From contig CAYUAI010000025.1 in assembly GCA_964442745.1 (NCBI GenBank), positions 1-47,177 of the forward strand: 47,177 bases of DNA. Reading direction: 5' to 3'. Below are positions 26,356 to 35,825 of this stretch, piece after piece. The notes under the pieces are model-generated. The model saw only the letters and a program-made list of their open reading frames with translations, had not been told where the DNA came from and did no database searches. Each line of letters begins with the position of its first letter. The stretch's first letter is position 1. Origin of the DNA: CAYUAI01 sp964442745 (GTDB taxonomy: Bacteria > Pseudomonadota > Gammaproteobacteria > S012-40). The position numbers and the translations under genes were made by a program.

Positions 26356-27360
26356 TTACTTCGACTGCTTTAAATGTTTTATCAGCTGGTTGCGCAAAAC
26401 CTTTGGCAAGCCTTTGATGCTCAGTGTGTCACTTACTTCATCGTAAATGACACGATCGTTGAGCTGAAACGATGAAAAGCTGATTGCCAAATCTTTTTCA
26501 CGCCCGGAGAATTTTACATATTTTTTTAAGCGACGCCGATCGATCATCACTTCCTCTTCACTTTTGGGATTGTGACTCAACATTTCACGGACAAATTGAT
26601 CGCAATCGATACCATTAAGCTCTTTAGATAGACCTGGAATATTAACTGGCTCATCTTTTTGCTCTTGTTCGATGCAGTAACTTACCACTTTGTCACGATA
26701 CTCCGTGACTTTATCTTCAGGGACATATTTAGCAAAAGATTCAACCCCTTCAAGAAAGCTATTCGTGGCCTCGACTTTATCCACGGCATTGGAAAAGCCG
26801 CTAAGCTGGTACATAATTTCTGAGAATAACACGTTACCCTTGGGCGGTACCTGCGTAAAATAAGGATACTTCTTTTTTTTCTGCCACTCAGTAATATCTA
26901 TTTTTATCCCGGAGAGAGAAGCACCGGTATCGATATAGCAGTGTGAAGTGACATCCAAGGTTTCATCAATAGCGAGCGATTCGCACTGGTTTACTACAAA
27001 TAGATAAAAAAAATGTTGAGTTTTTGATTTTTCTTCGAAGAAAAGAAAATGTGAGTTCAGCTCAATACCTTTATTGTTAACCTCCTGCTCAAGTGACTTC
27101 AGCAATGCCGCACTGAATTCAGAGATCGTATACTCGGATTTCAAAAATACTGATAACTCATTTTCCAATGATGATGAATCGCTCTTTGTACTAAAGCTAC
27201 CGTGCTGCCGCGAAAGTCTCGTCATAAAACTTTTTTTCAAATTTCCTAGTAATACCTCTTTCTGATTATCAATAGAAAACTCATCTTTTCGAAGAACTAA
27301 TTTTGCTTGGGAATCTGCCTCACGCTGAAGATGGTGGGCTGTTGCATGGGTAATTTGCAT
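26356..27360 (-). CDS. yejK: Nucleoid-associated protein YejK/NdpA family
   Basis: At 334 residues it has the length of NdpA. The C-terminal signature 'RRLKKYVKFSGREKDLAISFS' is nearly identical to the conserved core of the family, and the N-terminal part has the central 'FLFFEEKSKTQHFFYLF' strand region. The protein binds the nucleoid in E. coli; its role is poorly understood. There is a single ATG with a weak site. The gene is convergent with hemF. Confidence 0.85.
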   Translation of the reverse strand: MQITHATAHHLQREADSQAKLVLRKDEFSIDNQKEVLLGNLKKSFMTRLSRQHGSFSTKSDSSSLENELSVFLKSEYTISEFSAALLKSLEQEVNNKGIELNSHFLFFEEKSKTQHFFYLFVVNQCESLAIDETLDVTSHCYIDTGASLSGIKIDITEWQKKKKYPYFTQVPPKGNVLFSEIMYQLSGFSNAVDKVEATNSFLEGVESFAKYVPEDKVTEYRDKVVSYCIEQEQKDEPVNIPGLSKELNGIDCDQFVREMLSHNPKSEEEVMIDRRRLKKYVKFSGREKDLAISFSSFQLNDRVIYDEVSDTLSIKGLPKVLRNQLIKHLKQSK

Positions 27361-27438
27361 GGACTACTCGTATTTAATAGAATGGAGATAAACCTAATAC
27401 AAACGTGGACTTCTGCTATTTCTTTTAATTTTATAATG

Positions 27439-27600
27439 TATACCCGTCGCGTTTGAGATTTAGGCTTTATTGCGGTTCTATTTTTGCCCTGACTGTGTCG
27501 CCACTCCTCGCAATAATCCCGATATTACTCATCGTTTTGCCTGGTCAGAACAAAAATATACCTCGCACTCAATACCTCAATCTCAAACGCGACGGGTATA
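27439..27600. mobile_element. 162-bp foldback MITE with 22-bp perfect terminal inverted repeats
   Basis: The ends begin TATACCCGTCGCGTTTGAGA and match perfectly over 22 bp. Inside, CTATTTTTG..CTGAC and its complement (near 27478-27497 and 27545-27560) extend the symmetry, so much of the element can fold as one long hairpin. No open frame fits a transposase. The right end abuts the stop of the next gene by one base. The outermost TATA on both sides may include a target duplication. Confidence 0.8.
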
Positions 27601-27601
27601 T

Positions 27602-28717
27602 TTAAAAAATACTTTCCCATTCGGTCAATAACTGGACCAAATTAAACTCTGTCAGTACGACCTCTGACCAAGCGTATTGCTTGGAGTTTTGACTATCGGT
27701 GCTTGAAGTAAAAAGCAAGGTATCGGAGTCGGGTTGCATACTCACAAAAATACCGTGACTCAGCGCACCAAGTAATAACATGTCTCCACTGCTCAATTTC
27801 GCGGGTACAAAATCGTAGTTCAACGGATAATCATCTAAGCTAGAAAAGCGAATATAACCAGCGAGTGATGCATCATAGTACAATCCTGACAGGCTTATTT
27901 GTTGCCCTCCGGCCGCAATGAGTTGCTCATTATTAGTTAACTCATAAGGCATACTTGCAGAAAATTCAATGTCCTTAAATAAATAAGACACCTTACCATC
28001 AGTGAGCACACCGATTTGATCTGCTGTTAATTGAAAGCTGGCTTGCTGTGCTTGTCGAGTGAAAACGACGATTGTATTTTTAAAGAGTACCGAGTTCCCC
28101 GCCAAATAAGAGATTTCAAAATTCAGAGCCATTTGATGATTTTTAAATTCAGTATTGGTAATATCTAATTGCGAAGCCATCCCCGAATAAGTAATGATAC
28201 CATTCGTGATGGTGGTGCTATCCAATGCCTGGCAATTCCATGATACATATATCCATTCATCTCCCATGGAAGGCACAGCGTCATTGTTTTTATCATTCCA
28301 TAAATTCGACTCGACAATTTTGTCATCCCGGTTGTCGGGATTTTGCAGACACTTCTCGCTGGAAGCATCAAGGATTGTCACTTTTCGAGCGACGGGTTTA
28401 GCTATTAATCGGTTAGCAAAGTGTTGTGATGCACCTAAATCATCAAAACCTTTTAAGGATAAATCTGCCAACGCAATCATTCTCAACTGAATGGAACGAA
28501 AAATAGTTGGTGCATTATCTACATCCAAAGCCAATAGCTCCGTGGATAAAAGATTATCGAAATCTGCAGCTAATAATAGGGGAGGGGACTCAATTTGAAG
28601 TTCGCTATTATCGTTATTATCCTCATGGAAACATCCACTACAGACAATCAGCATCAAGCATAGCAATAATCGGAAAAAATATTCCCGTCGCCAAATATTT
28701 TTTCCGGCTTGCGTCAC
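27602..28717 (-). CDS. Hypothetical lipoprotein
   Basis: The lipobox is V-C-S-G-C with C29 after a hydrophobic stretch of about 14 residues. The mature protein is rich in Asn, Asp and Ser and predicted mostly beta; I recognise no domain. The start is a GTG that overlaps the stop of the preceding gene (GTGA), so the two are translationally coupled. The gene lies after the Bat operon but 150 bp separates the pair from batD. The 3' end adjoins the MITE, which may have altered the original stop region. Confidence 0.7.
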   Translation of the reverse strand: MTQAGKNIWRREYFFRLLLCLMLIVCSGCFHEDNNDNSELQIESPPLLLAADFDNLLSTELLALDVDNAPTIFRSIQLRMIALADLSLKGFDDLGASQHFANRLIAKPVARKVTILDASSEKCLQNPDNRDDKIVESNLWNDKNNDAVPSMGDEWIYVSWNCQALDSTTITNGIITYSGMASQLDITNTEFKNHQMALNFEISYLAGNSVLFKNTIVVFTRQAQQASFQLTADQIGVLTDGKVSYLFKDIEFSASMPYELTNNEQLIAAGGQQISLSGLYYDASLAGYIRFSSLDDYPLNYDFVPAKLSSGDMLLLGALSHGIFVSMQPDSDTLLFTSSTDSQNSKQYAWSEVVLTEFNLVQLLTEWESIF

Positions 28718-29307
28718 AAAGCGGCTTCCGCTTTATCAAAATTTACTAAGATTTCTTCCGCTATTTTATTATCAAAGTTCCGGTTTTCCGTATTCTTCAA
28801 AATATCTTTTAATTTATCAATCACCTCAGTGTAATCCTCGACAGCCAACTCTTTACTTTTTCCCTCTCTCGACAAGTTAAAGGTTTTTTTGCTCGCATAA
28901 TCATTAGGGTTAACATGGTCAATTACGGGTGAGAATCGCCACAATAAACCATCATCATGCTCAAGCTCGGCCACATATTTCAAAATATCTTGCCGAATAG
29001 GATATTCCAGGCGGTTTTTTACTAATAACCAAACAAATAAACCAACCACGGTGGTCGGCACCATAATAATCCAAACAAATTTCGCAAAAGATTCCAGCGG
29101 CATGACATTGTTGCTCACCCCAAGATAGGCGAAACCAAATGCAATACAATACAACAGCGATCCAGCACCTAAGCCATACAACATCGCCTTCGGTTTAATC
29201 GATTGAATCCTTTTTTTGTAATCTAATTTTGGTAAGTCGAATGAACGTTCAAATTGGCGTACAATCTCTTTTTTTATGCCTCGTTTACCTTTTTGTTTGC
29301 TAGCCAT
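28714..29307 (-). CDS. Hypothetical inner-membrane protein with two membrane segments
   Basis: A very basic N-terminus (K-Q-K-G-K-R-G) is followed by membrane segments at about 42-62 and 78-97, and a charged cytoplasmic C-terminal half. The ATG at 29305-29307 is preferred over a TTG two codons upstream; AGGG lies ten bases before it. I do not recognise the family. Its coupling with the downstream lipoprotein gene suggests a joint function. Confidence 0.7.
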   Translation of the reverse strand: MASKQKGKRGIKKEIVRQFERSFDLPKLDYKKRIQSIKPKAMLYGLGAGSLLYCIAFGFAYLGVSNNVMPLESFAKFVWIIMVPTTVVGLFVWLLVKNRLEYPIRQDILKYVAELEHDDGLLWRFSPVIDHVNPNDYASKKTFNLSREGKSKELAVEDYTEVIDKLKDILKNTENRNFDNKIAEEILVNFDKAEAAL

Positions 29308-29471
29308 ATGCAAAATACCCTTAATTTATTCAGTTGAGGACCGTGCACAATCCTTAAAGCCTACCGTTTCACATCAAGCGATGCGATATTCATCGTATTA
29401 TAAGCCTATCATTTTTGAGATGCCAACCGGTTGGTTTCAAGCCGCTTATCGCAGGGGGGCAAGTCGGTTCA

Positions 29472-31301
29472 TTACTTACTTGGGTATAATTCCGGTATCA
29501 CATAATTTTTGGCTTTAGGCTTTTTTATATTTTGTTTCAAACGACTGGCTATCTGTTGCCAAAACTGATCGCCATCCCATAGCGCTTGCTGTGGTGAGTA
29601 TAAGATTTCATCCAGCTTGGCTAGCGCTCGACTAAACGTGGCATCATCGACTTTTTGTGAAATCTGAGTCAGATTTTGCAGGGATTGATGGGGCCAACTA
29701 GCATTTGCCCACGACAAAAGCTCGTCGCGAACCAGCCTGGCATCCACTTGCAAACAGGCCTTTTGTAAAGCAGATAGCGCTATCTGTGGTGAAATTTTCT
29801 GCTCATTCGCTGCGTTAACGCGACCGATTTCACCAACCACATTACGCTGCCGCCATCGCCACCAAGCAATACTTGTCAATAACCAACCTATCGCAAAAAC
29901 AGCGCTTATCCACGGCCAATAACCGGCGGATATCCCGCTATTTGATTTCGCTAATGGCATCTCGCTCGGTGAGTTATTATTAATATTGTCTGCCACGGGT
30001 AAGCTGGCACTCGCCTGTCTGGTTAATTGTTGAGCAATAGCCGGCAATACATCGACGACCCGGCTTGGCAGAACCGCCTGCTGTGCTTTATTGTTTTGGA
30101 TATCCCACCAAATCAAATTGATTTCAGGGAGTTCGAATTTGCCCGCCTGAGTCGGTACGATGGCAATTTTTTCTTGTAACGTCCCGATCAAGGTTTGTCC
30201 ATTATCTTGGGTTTTTACTACCGGCTTATCCGCATAATATTTGAAGTGATTGAGGGTATTTTCATTGATAATGTTTGGCAATTGAACACCTGTTAAGCCA
30301 ACCGCTTCTAACTGTAACGTGCGAGTCACGGGCTCACCTACGCGAAATTCAGGCAAACTTGGTGACCAAGATTCCGTTAATGTGAGTGATTTAGCAGGTA
30401 ACCACCAATCCCCCTGATACTGGCTTGGCTGGGGCTTAACATCAAGCTCAATTAGCTCACTTTTTAGGCGGACCATCTTGGTCGGTAGTTGTTGAAAAAA
30501 TCGATTAAACGGATCTGCTCGTTGAGAGGATCTAGAACGCCCTCGGTCCATGACATGTCCTTCAAAAGCAATGATCGGTATGATGACTTGCCCGCTGGCC
30601 TGAGGAAAAATAGCATAGCGACGTTCGGTCACTCGATAGCGCTTACTGTCTAGTGTCGTATGGAAGTTAACATCTGCCCCCATGCGCTCAATAATTGCGT
30701 TATCTAATTTTGGCTCGGATAGTCCGCCATCACGGATTTCAACCGCCTGCAGTAAACGTATGGTTAACACCACTTGTGATTGAACAAAAGGGTTTTTTTC
30801 ATCAATATCCACTTTCAGCATCACATCCTGCGCCCCAGAATTAGGGCTGGTAGGTGCCACACTCACCGATACTGTTAAAGCTTGTGTTTTACGTCCATTG
30901 ATATCAATGGACGGAATGGTCAATTGACCTAAACGTTTAGGTGATAACGTGATATCCCATTCGTTACTCGATTGCATCTGACCATTGATAAAACTCATTT
31001 GGCTGCTGCGAGAAGTACTAAGCACTTCAAAGTCTATCTCTAATGGCGACAAATCAAGGCTATTGTCGCTCGCGTCACTTTTTAAAAAAAGTTGCAATGT
31101 CTCACCTTCATAAATCGCCGTCCGATCAACGCGGGCTGTGGCCGCCAAAATATTTGTCGTAAAAAAACTCAACACAATAAAAAGTACAGCTAATAACCTA
31201 TATTTTGGCGATGTGCGTGGAAAAATCACGAAGAAATTAAAGATGAAATAAGAGGCTATGCTCCCGTGCGGAGTGTAGGTTAATCGACGTTTATTCACCA
31301 T
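29472..31301 (-). CDS. batD: BatD family protein
   Basis: A signal peptide or anchor near 35-53 is followed by a large periplasmic region made of beta-sandwich repeats ('AIYEGETLQLFLKSDAS', 'VLTIRLLQAVEI'), then a membrane segment near 478-497 and a cytoplasmic helical tail of about 110 residues. This is the layout of BatD ('oxygen tolerance') proteins, which accompany MoxR ATPases and VWA proteins. The ATG overlaps the stop of the batB/C gene by 7 bp. Function in aerotolerance was proposed for Bacteroides; elsewhere it is unclear. Confidence 0.88.
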   Translation of the reverse strand: MVNKRRLTYTPHGSIASYFIFNFFVIFPRTSPKYRLLAVLFIVLSFFTTNILAATARVDRTAIYEGETLQLFLKSDASDNSLDLSPLEIDFEVLSTSRSSQMSFINGQMQSSNEWDITLSPKRLGQLTIPSIDINGRKTQALTVSVSVAPTSPNSGAQDVMLKVDIDEKNPFVQSQVVLTIRLLQAVEIRDGGLSEPKLDNAIIERMGADVNFHTTLDSKRYRVTERRYAIFPQASGQVIIPIIAFEGHVMDRGRSRSSQRADPFNRFFQQLPTKMVRLKSELIELDVKPQPSQYQGDWWLPAKSLTLTESWSPSLPEFRVGEPVTRTLQLEAVGLTGVQLPNIINENTLNHFKYYADKPVVKTQDNGQTLIGTLQEKIAIVPTQAGKFELPEINLIWWDIQNNKAQQAVLPSRVVDVLPAIAQQLTRQASASLPVADNINNNSPSEMPLAKSNSGISAGYWPWISAVFAIGWLLTSIAWWRWRQRNVVGEIGRVNAANEQKISPQIALSALQKACLQVDARLVRDELLSWANASWPHQSLQNLTQISQKVDDATFSRALAKLDEILYSPQQALWDGDQFWQQIASRLKQNIKKPKAKNYVIPELYPSK

Positions 31302-33193
31302 GGCTGCTCTAATTCGCTTGTATTGTGTTGACGACGCTGATATTGGCGTAGAAATTTCTCTCGCAACAATCCACCAGGATCATCAGGAATTCGCCTTAGC
31401 CACTGCTCCATGGCTTGTTGGGATTCTTTTTGTTCGTTCGTGAGTGGTTGCTCCTGGGTCTGCTTTTGCTGATCAGGATGATCCTCTGATGGTTCATGCG
31501 GCTTCGCTATCGATGACTGTTCAGATTTTTCGGGCGATGGTTGCTCATCGATGGACTCATTTGCAGATTTTTTCTCCGGCGCTTCATCCGTCTCAGGGTT
31601 GTTCTGAGACGACGAAGTATCTTGTTGAGCCTGTTGCTGATCCGCCTGTTGTTGCTCATTTGGTTGTGAATCGGCAGCTTGTTGTTGATCTTGCTGACCT
31701 GGCTGGTCTTGATTTTGTTCAGACGCACCGGTCTCTTGACTTTGATCTGAATCCTGGCCTTGTGAGTCCTGCTGCTCTGAATCTGACGAATCTTGTTGCT
31801 GTGATTCCTGCTCCTGCTGCTCAAGTAAACGGTTAACTAGCTCCTTATTATAAACGGCATCCGCATGCTCAGGCAATTTAGCCAAGGTTTGATCATACGC
31901 TTGCAACGCTTCTTCAAATCGTCCTAAATGCGCTAAAGCATTACCTCGGTTATAATAGCTCGAAGCCGTTTCCGATTGATTAAAGGATTCCAATGCTTTT
32001 TGGTATTCCCCCGCTTTATAATAAGACGTGCCTTGCCAATCAGAATCATCAAATGCTTTCGCTGCCGCCGATGCTTTCCCTTGCTCAAGTAACTGCTGCG
32101 CCTGCTGATCTTTGGTTAACCAAAGATCGCTCCATTCAAAGGCATATGATGTCTGTGGAAACAACGGTACACAACTCAGCAAAACGATCAACAGCCAACC
32201 CCGCCGAAAACCAATAGCCACTAATGGTAATACCAATAATAACAACCAAGGACCTTCTTCTTGCCATAAATCGACTTCACGCTCAGAGGACATTCTGCGA
32301 TTGGCAAATTGAGGATTTATTGTGGTATTGCGCAGTAGTCGATTAATATCTTGATCATCAAAAGTAAGCCGCACAAAGTATCCTCCCCCCTTGCTAGCAA
32401 AAGTCCTCATGGCATGAAAATCAACATTAGGAATAACGATACCGCCTTGGGCATCTTTTAAAAAACCACCACCCGCCATGGGAATCGGTGCACCTTGTTC
32501 CGTACCAATCGCTAAGATGGAAACTTGATAACCACTTTTTTCAGCGGCTTCCGCCGCCGTCAACGCGGCCGCCCCATTCACATCATCAGCGATCACGATA
32601 ATTTGACCACTAGACAGTCCTGCCTGCTTTAACAAATCCTCAGCTTTCTGCAAAGCAATATCCACCCGACTTCCTTGAGTCGGCATAATATCAGGTGACA
32701 ATACTGGCACCATTGCCGCAATGGTATTGGTATCATCACTCAGTGGTGACACCACATTGGGCTCCGCACTATAAACAATTAATGCCGATTGCCCCTCTTG
32801 TTTTAATTTCAACATATCGAGTAATTTGTGTTTTGCCCGCTCAATACGGGAAGGTGTAACATCCGGGGAATTCATCGAGCGTGATAAATCGAGCAAAAAT
32901 ACGCTAGCCGCTTCCGTCTTGAATACCGGCTGCGACAGTTTTTTCCAGACAGGACCCGCTAAAGCAATAATCATCAACACCCCGACGACACCCAAAATCC
33001 AATAAGGTAACTGGCTAATTTTCTGCTGATTTTGAGTTAATAAATGAGGTAATAAATGCGCATCACAGGCTTTCGCCCAGGCTTCCCCCGAGTTTGACAT
33101 TTTACGCAGTCGCCACAACAGCCATACAAACGGAATAAACGTTAACAACCACCATGGCCTTAAAAAATGAAAATCGGTGAATTCTATCATCAT
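31295..33193 (-). CDS. batB: BatB/BatC fusion: VWA domain plus TPR and Gln-rich tail
   Basis: Membrane segments near 10-27 and 65-82 precede a von Willebrand factor A domain with MIDAS D102-L-S104-x-S106. Two further membrane segments (about 313-345) lead to TPR units ('YNRGNALAHLGRFEEALQAY'). A long low-complexity part rich in Gln, Ser, Asp and Glu (about 455-600) follows, and a conserved end 'WLRRIPDDPGGLLREKF', which is diagnostic of the BatC part. VWA and TPR halves are separate genes in some bacteria. Two ATG codons stand in tandem at the start. Confidence 0.9.
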   Translation of the reverse strand: MMIEFTDFHFLRPWWLLTFIPFVWLLWRLRKMSNSGEAWAKACDAHLLPHLLTQNQQKISQLPYWILGVVGVLMIIALAGPVWKKLSQPVFKTEAASVFLLDLSRSMNSPDVTPSRIERAKHKLLDMLKLKQEGQSALIVYSAEPNVVSPLSDDTNTIAAMVPVLSPDIMPTQGSRVDIALQKAEDLLKQAGLSSGQIIVIADDVNGAAALTAAEAAEKSGYQVSILAIGTEQGAPIPMAGGGFLKDAQGGIVIPNVDFHAMRTFASKGGGYFVRLTFDDQDINRLLRNTTINPQFANRRMSSEREVDLWQEEGPWLLLLVLPLVAIGFRRGWLLIVLLSCVPLFPQTSYAFEWSDLWLTKDQQAQQLLEQGKASAAAKAFDDSDWQGTSYYKAGEYQKALESFNQSETASSYYNRGNALAHLGRFEEALQAYDQTLAKLPEHADAVYNKELVNRLLEQQEQESQQQDSSDSEQQDSQGQDSDQSQETGASEQNQDQPGQQDQQQAADSQPNEQQQADQQQAQQDTSSSQNNPETDEAPEKKSANESIDEQPSPEKSEQSSIAKPHEPSEDHPDQQKQTQEQPLTNEQKESQQAMEQWLRRIPDDPGGLLREKFLRQYQRRQHNTSELEQPW

Positions 33194-33208
33194 CGCATGC
33201 TCATCATT

Positions 33209-34213
33209 TCAGGTGACTCGGGTCACAAAACTCACCGCACCACGACGCCATGCTAAAATAAAACCTAATAAAATCGCCATCGCTAAAAAATAATAAAAAA
33301 GTGATTTCACGGGCCTAAATGTTTCTTCCTCAGAAAGTGTTGGCTCTAGTTCATCCAGTTTTTGATAAATTTCCGCCAATCCTTGGGTATCCTTTGCACG
33401 AAAATAAGCCCCTCCGGTCACTTCTGCAATTCCTGTTAGGGTTTTCTCATCGAGGTCACGCGAAGGATTGACAATCTGTGAACCAAAAAAGCTATCTACT
33501 CGCATGCGGTCCGCGCCCACACCAATCGTATAAATGCGCAATCCCATATCACTCGCCAACTTCGCCGCTTGCAAAGGTTCCACCTCCCCGGCCGTATTAG
33601 CACCATCCGTTAATAAAACCAATACCCGGCTTTCCTCCGGTCGATCTTTAAATCGTTTCACAGCCAGACCAATGGCATCCCCAATGGCAGTTTCCTTGCC
33701 TGCCATACCAATTTCTGCTTCATAGAGCATGGTTTTGACCGTCATCCGGTCATACGTTAACGGTGTTTGCACATAAGCATTGCGACCAAATAAAATTAAG
33801 CCTAGTCGATCCCCTTCACGACGCTCAATGAAATCGCCACCCATCGCTTTGACAACCATTAAACGATTCACCTGTTCGCCATCAATGGAAAAATCTGGTT
33901 GACTCATACTGCCCGATAAATCAACCGCCATCATGAGATCTCTACCACTGACGGGAAGATGAATGGGATCACCTACCCATTCTGGGCGAGTCCCGGCAAC
34001 CACTAAAAACAACCAGACTAAAACCAACCAAAACAAGGGTTCAGATTTACCTTGGCGAGGAGTCGATAACGGCTTGTTCAAGTCAATCCATTCTGAAAAA
34101 AACGGAACTTTCAGCGCCGCCTTATTGGTATTTTTGACCGGCGGTAAAAAATACCAAGTCAACCATGGTAAAGGTAACAAGATAAATATCCATGGCCATG
34201 CGAATTGAATCAT
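33209..34213 (-). CDS. batA: BatA, VWA-domain membrane protein
   Basis: Membrane segments at about 6-23 and 59-74 and near 305-322 flank a VWA domain with MIDAS D98-L-S100-G-S102 and the later 'LLTDGANTAGE'. The 'GRDLMMAVDLSGSM' motif is typical of BatA. The ATG overlaps the stop of the DUF4381 gene by 4 bp (ATGA). It is 15 bp upstream of batB/C. Confidence 0.92.
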   Translation of the reverse strand: MIQFAWPWIFILLPLPWLTWYFLPPVKNTNKAALKVPFFSEWIDLNKPLSTPRQGKSEPLFWLVLVWLFLVVAGTRPEWVGDPIHLPVSGRDLMMAVDLSGSMSQPDFSIDGEQVNRLMVVKAMGGDFIERREGDRLGLILFGRNAYVQTPLTYDRMTVKTMLYEAEIGMAGKETAIGDAIGLAVKRFKDRPEESRVLVLLTDGANTAGEVEPLQAAKLASDMGLRIYTIGVGADRMRVDSFFGSQIVNPSRDLDEKTLTGIAEVTGGAYFRAKDTQGLAEIYQKLDELEPTLSEEETFRPVKSLFYYFLAMAILLGFILAWRRGAVSFVTRVT

Positions 34214-34677
34214 TTAATACTGCCTACCCAATGTCTGGTAATTAACAATAAATCTTTTACATTAATATGAGGAGCCGATTGGTAAGGCGCCTCAATCAAC
34301 ATTTTACCCGGCCCGGCAGTAAAAGCATCAGTATTACCCGTTTCATCAAGAAATTTAAGCCATTTATCACCCGTTAAACGAGCAACCTGCTGACCATACA
34401 CCGCTAAGGCAATGCGGCGAATTAATGTCGACAAAGACTGAATAAATTTTTTCGCATCTCCATTCAACTCGTACTCGTTGTGCAACTGCTTTAACGCCGC
34501 CTGGGCCATTTTTTTATACGGTGGCTTGCGATAATTTTTCCAATAATAAACACCAATCACGCTAGCGACTAACAAAACAACCAGTAGCCACCAACCCGAT
34601 GCAATGGGCCAAAAAGGAATTGCCGCTGGCTCATGAATATTTTTTAAATCTTTCAGTGCTTCGGTTAGGTCGTCCAT
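34210..34677 (-). CDS. DUF4381 protein
   Basis: A membrane segment at about 27-45 and a cytoplasmic helical domain with 'LIRRIALAVYGQQVARLTGDKWLKFLDE' are the marks of DUF4381, which is always found between DUF58 and VWA genes in MoxR operons. The exact role is unknown; it probably links the DUF58 and BatA proteins at the membrane. Confidence 0.88.
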   Translation of the reverse strand: MDDLTEALKDLKNIHEPAAIPFWPIASGWWLLVVLLVASVIGVYYWKNYRKPPYKKMAQAALKQLHNEYELNGDAKKFIQSLSTLIRRIALAVYGQQVARLTGDKWLKFLDETGNTDAFTAGPGKMLIEAPYQSAPHINVKDLLLITRHWVGSIK

Positions 34678-34699
34678 ACTTAATCAACAATAACTCACG

Positions 34700-35677
34700 T
34701 TAACCAAACACCCGAGAAAATGCATGTTGACGAATCAAATTCTCTTGCATCACTTTCAAAATATCATCATCAGTACGTAACAATATGCCATGGATTGCAT
34801 TCTTTTTACAAAATGAAAAAAAATGATATTTCCTGTCAGTAAACCGTTTTTTATAGGCTTCAACTAATGCGACTTGCGTAGTATCCATCAAGGCAAATGA
34901 TTGGCCATCACTTAGATTATAATAACCCGGTGCCGGCAAATCACTCTCTAAATAATCATAAATAAAGATACAGACAACATCACAATGGTGTGCCAATTGA
35001 ATTAAGTATTTTTCAACATTGTTGTCTAACGCTTTAAAATCGCTAAGTACAAATACCAAGCTGCCCGGCTTAGCCACTCGCCTCAGACGAGGTATGGTGG
35101 TCGATAAAAATCGTTGTGGCTGATCGTCGGGTGTATCGAGGGTCGGAATATCTACCATGGCTTTTAACAAACGCAATACGCCTTGGCTACCCATATAAGG
35201 TTTGACTTCCAGCGACTTCGCCTCAGTATAAACTAAGCCACCAACCCGATCACCATTCGAGACCGCCGCCCAAGCTAAAATAGCTGTGACTTTAGCTGCA
35301 ATCACTGACTTAAAAGCAACTCTCGAACCAAACTGCATATTACTGCTTTTATCTACAGCAAAAAACACGGGTCGCTCTCTTTCTTCGGTAAATAATTTCG
35401 TATGCGCCCGTCCGGTTCTAGCCGTCACCCGCCAATCAATATTTCTGATGTCATCACCTGGCTGATACATACGAACTTCATCAAAATCAATGCCACGACC
35501 GCGAAACGGTGAAGCATAAACACCGGCTAATGAGGCATAACTTTTATTTTTTGTTTTTAAAGAGAGCGTAAGTGCCTGAGCCTTTAACTTGATTAACGTC
35601 TCTAATGCAACAAAAGCACCCTCCTCAGAGGACGTTGTTGCTGGCCCAACAGACGGGTTATTTATCCGTTTAAACAT
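34700..35677 (-). CDS. DUF58 protein
   Basis: The central sequence 'GRGIDFDEVRMYQPGDDIRNIDWRVTAR' is the DUF58 signature, at about residues 58-90. The C-terminal half is VWA-like, with a degenerate MIDAS ('FAVDKSSNMQF'). No membrane segment is present. DUF58 proteins form a set with MoxR ATPases. The gene lies 22 bp upstream of the DUF4381 gene. Confidence 0.9.
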   Translation of the reverse strand: MFKRINNPSVGPATTSSEEGAFVALETLIKLKAQALTLSLKTKNKSYASLAGVYASPFRGRGIDFDEVRMYQPGDDIRNIDWRVTARTGRAHTKLFTEERERPVFFAVDKSSNMQFGSRVAFKSVIAAKVTAILAWAAVSNGDRVGGLVYTEAKSLEVKPYMGSQGVLRLLKAMVDIPTLDTPDDQPQRFLSTTIPRLRRVAKPGSLVFVLSDFKALDNNVEKYLIQLAHHCDVVCIFIYDYLESDLPAPGYYNLSDGQSFALMDTTQVALVEAYKKRFTDRKYHFFSFCKKNAIHGILLRTDDDILKVMQENLIRQHAFSRVFG

Positions 35678-35825
35678 GAATCATATCAATCGTCATTGAA
35701 AAGCGGTTTACTTAAAAAAGAAACTGACTAAAAAACACTCGAATGGCGGCTTTTCCCGATCATTTTTGTTCGATATTTTTAGCCAAACAAGCGACGAGGA
35801 GGCTGTCTGAGAACGGAAAGTCTCC

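Noticed and set aside
31444..31836. Plus-strand open frame of 130 codons
   Set aside because: It is the complement of the Gln-rich part of the BatB/C gene; low-complexity coding sequence often leaves the other strand open.
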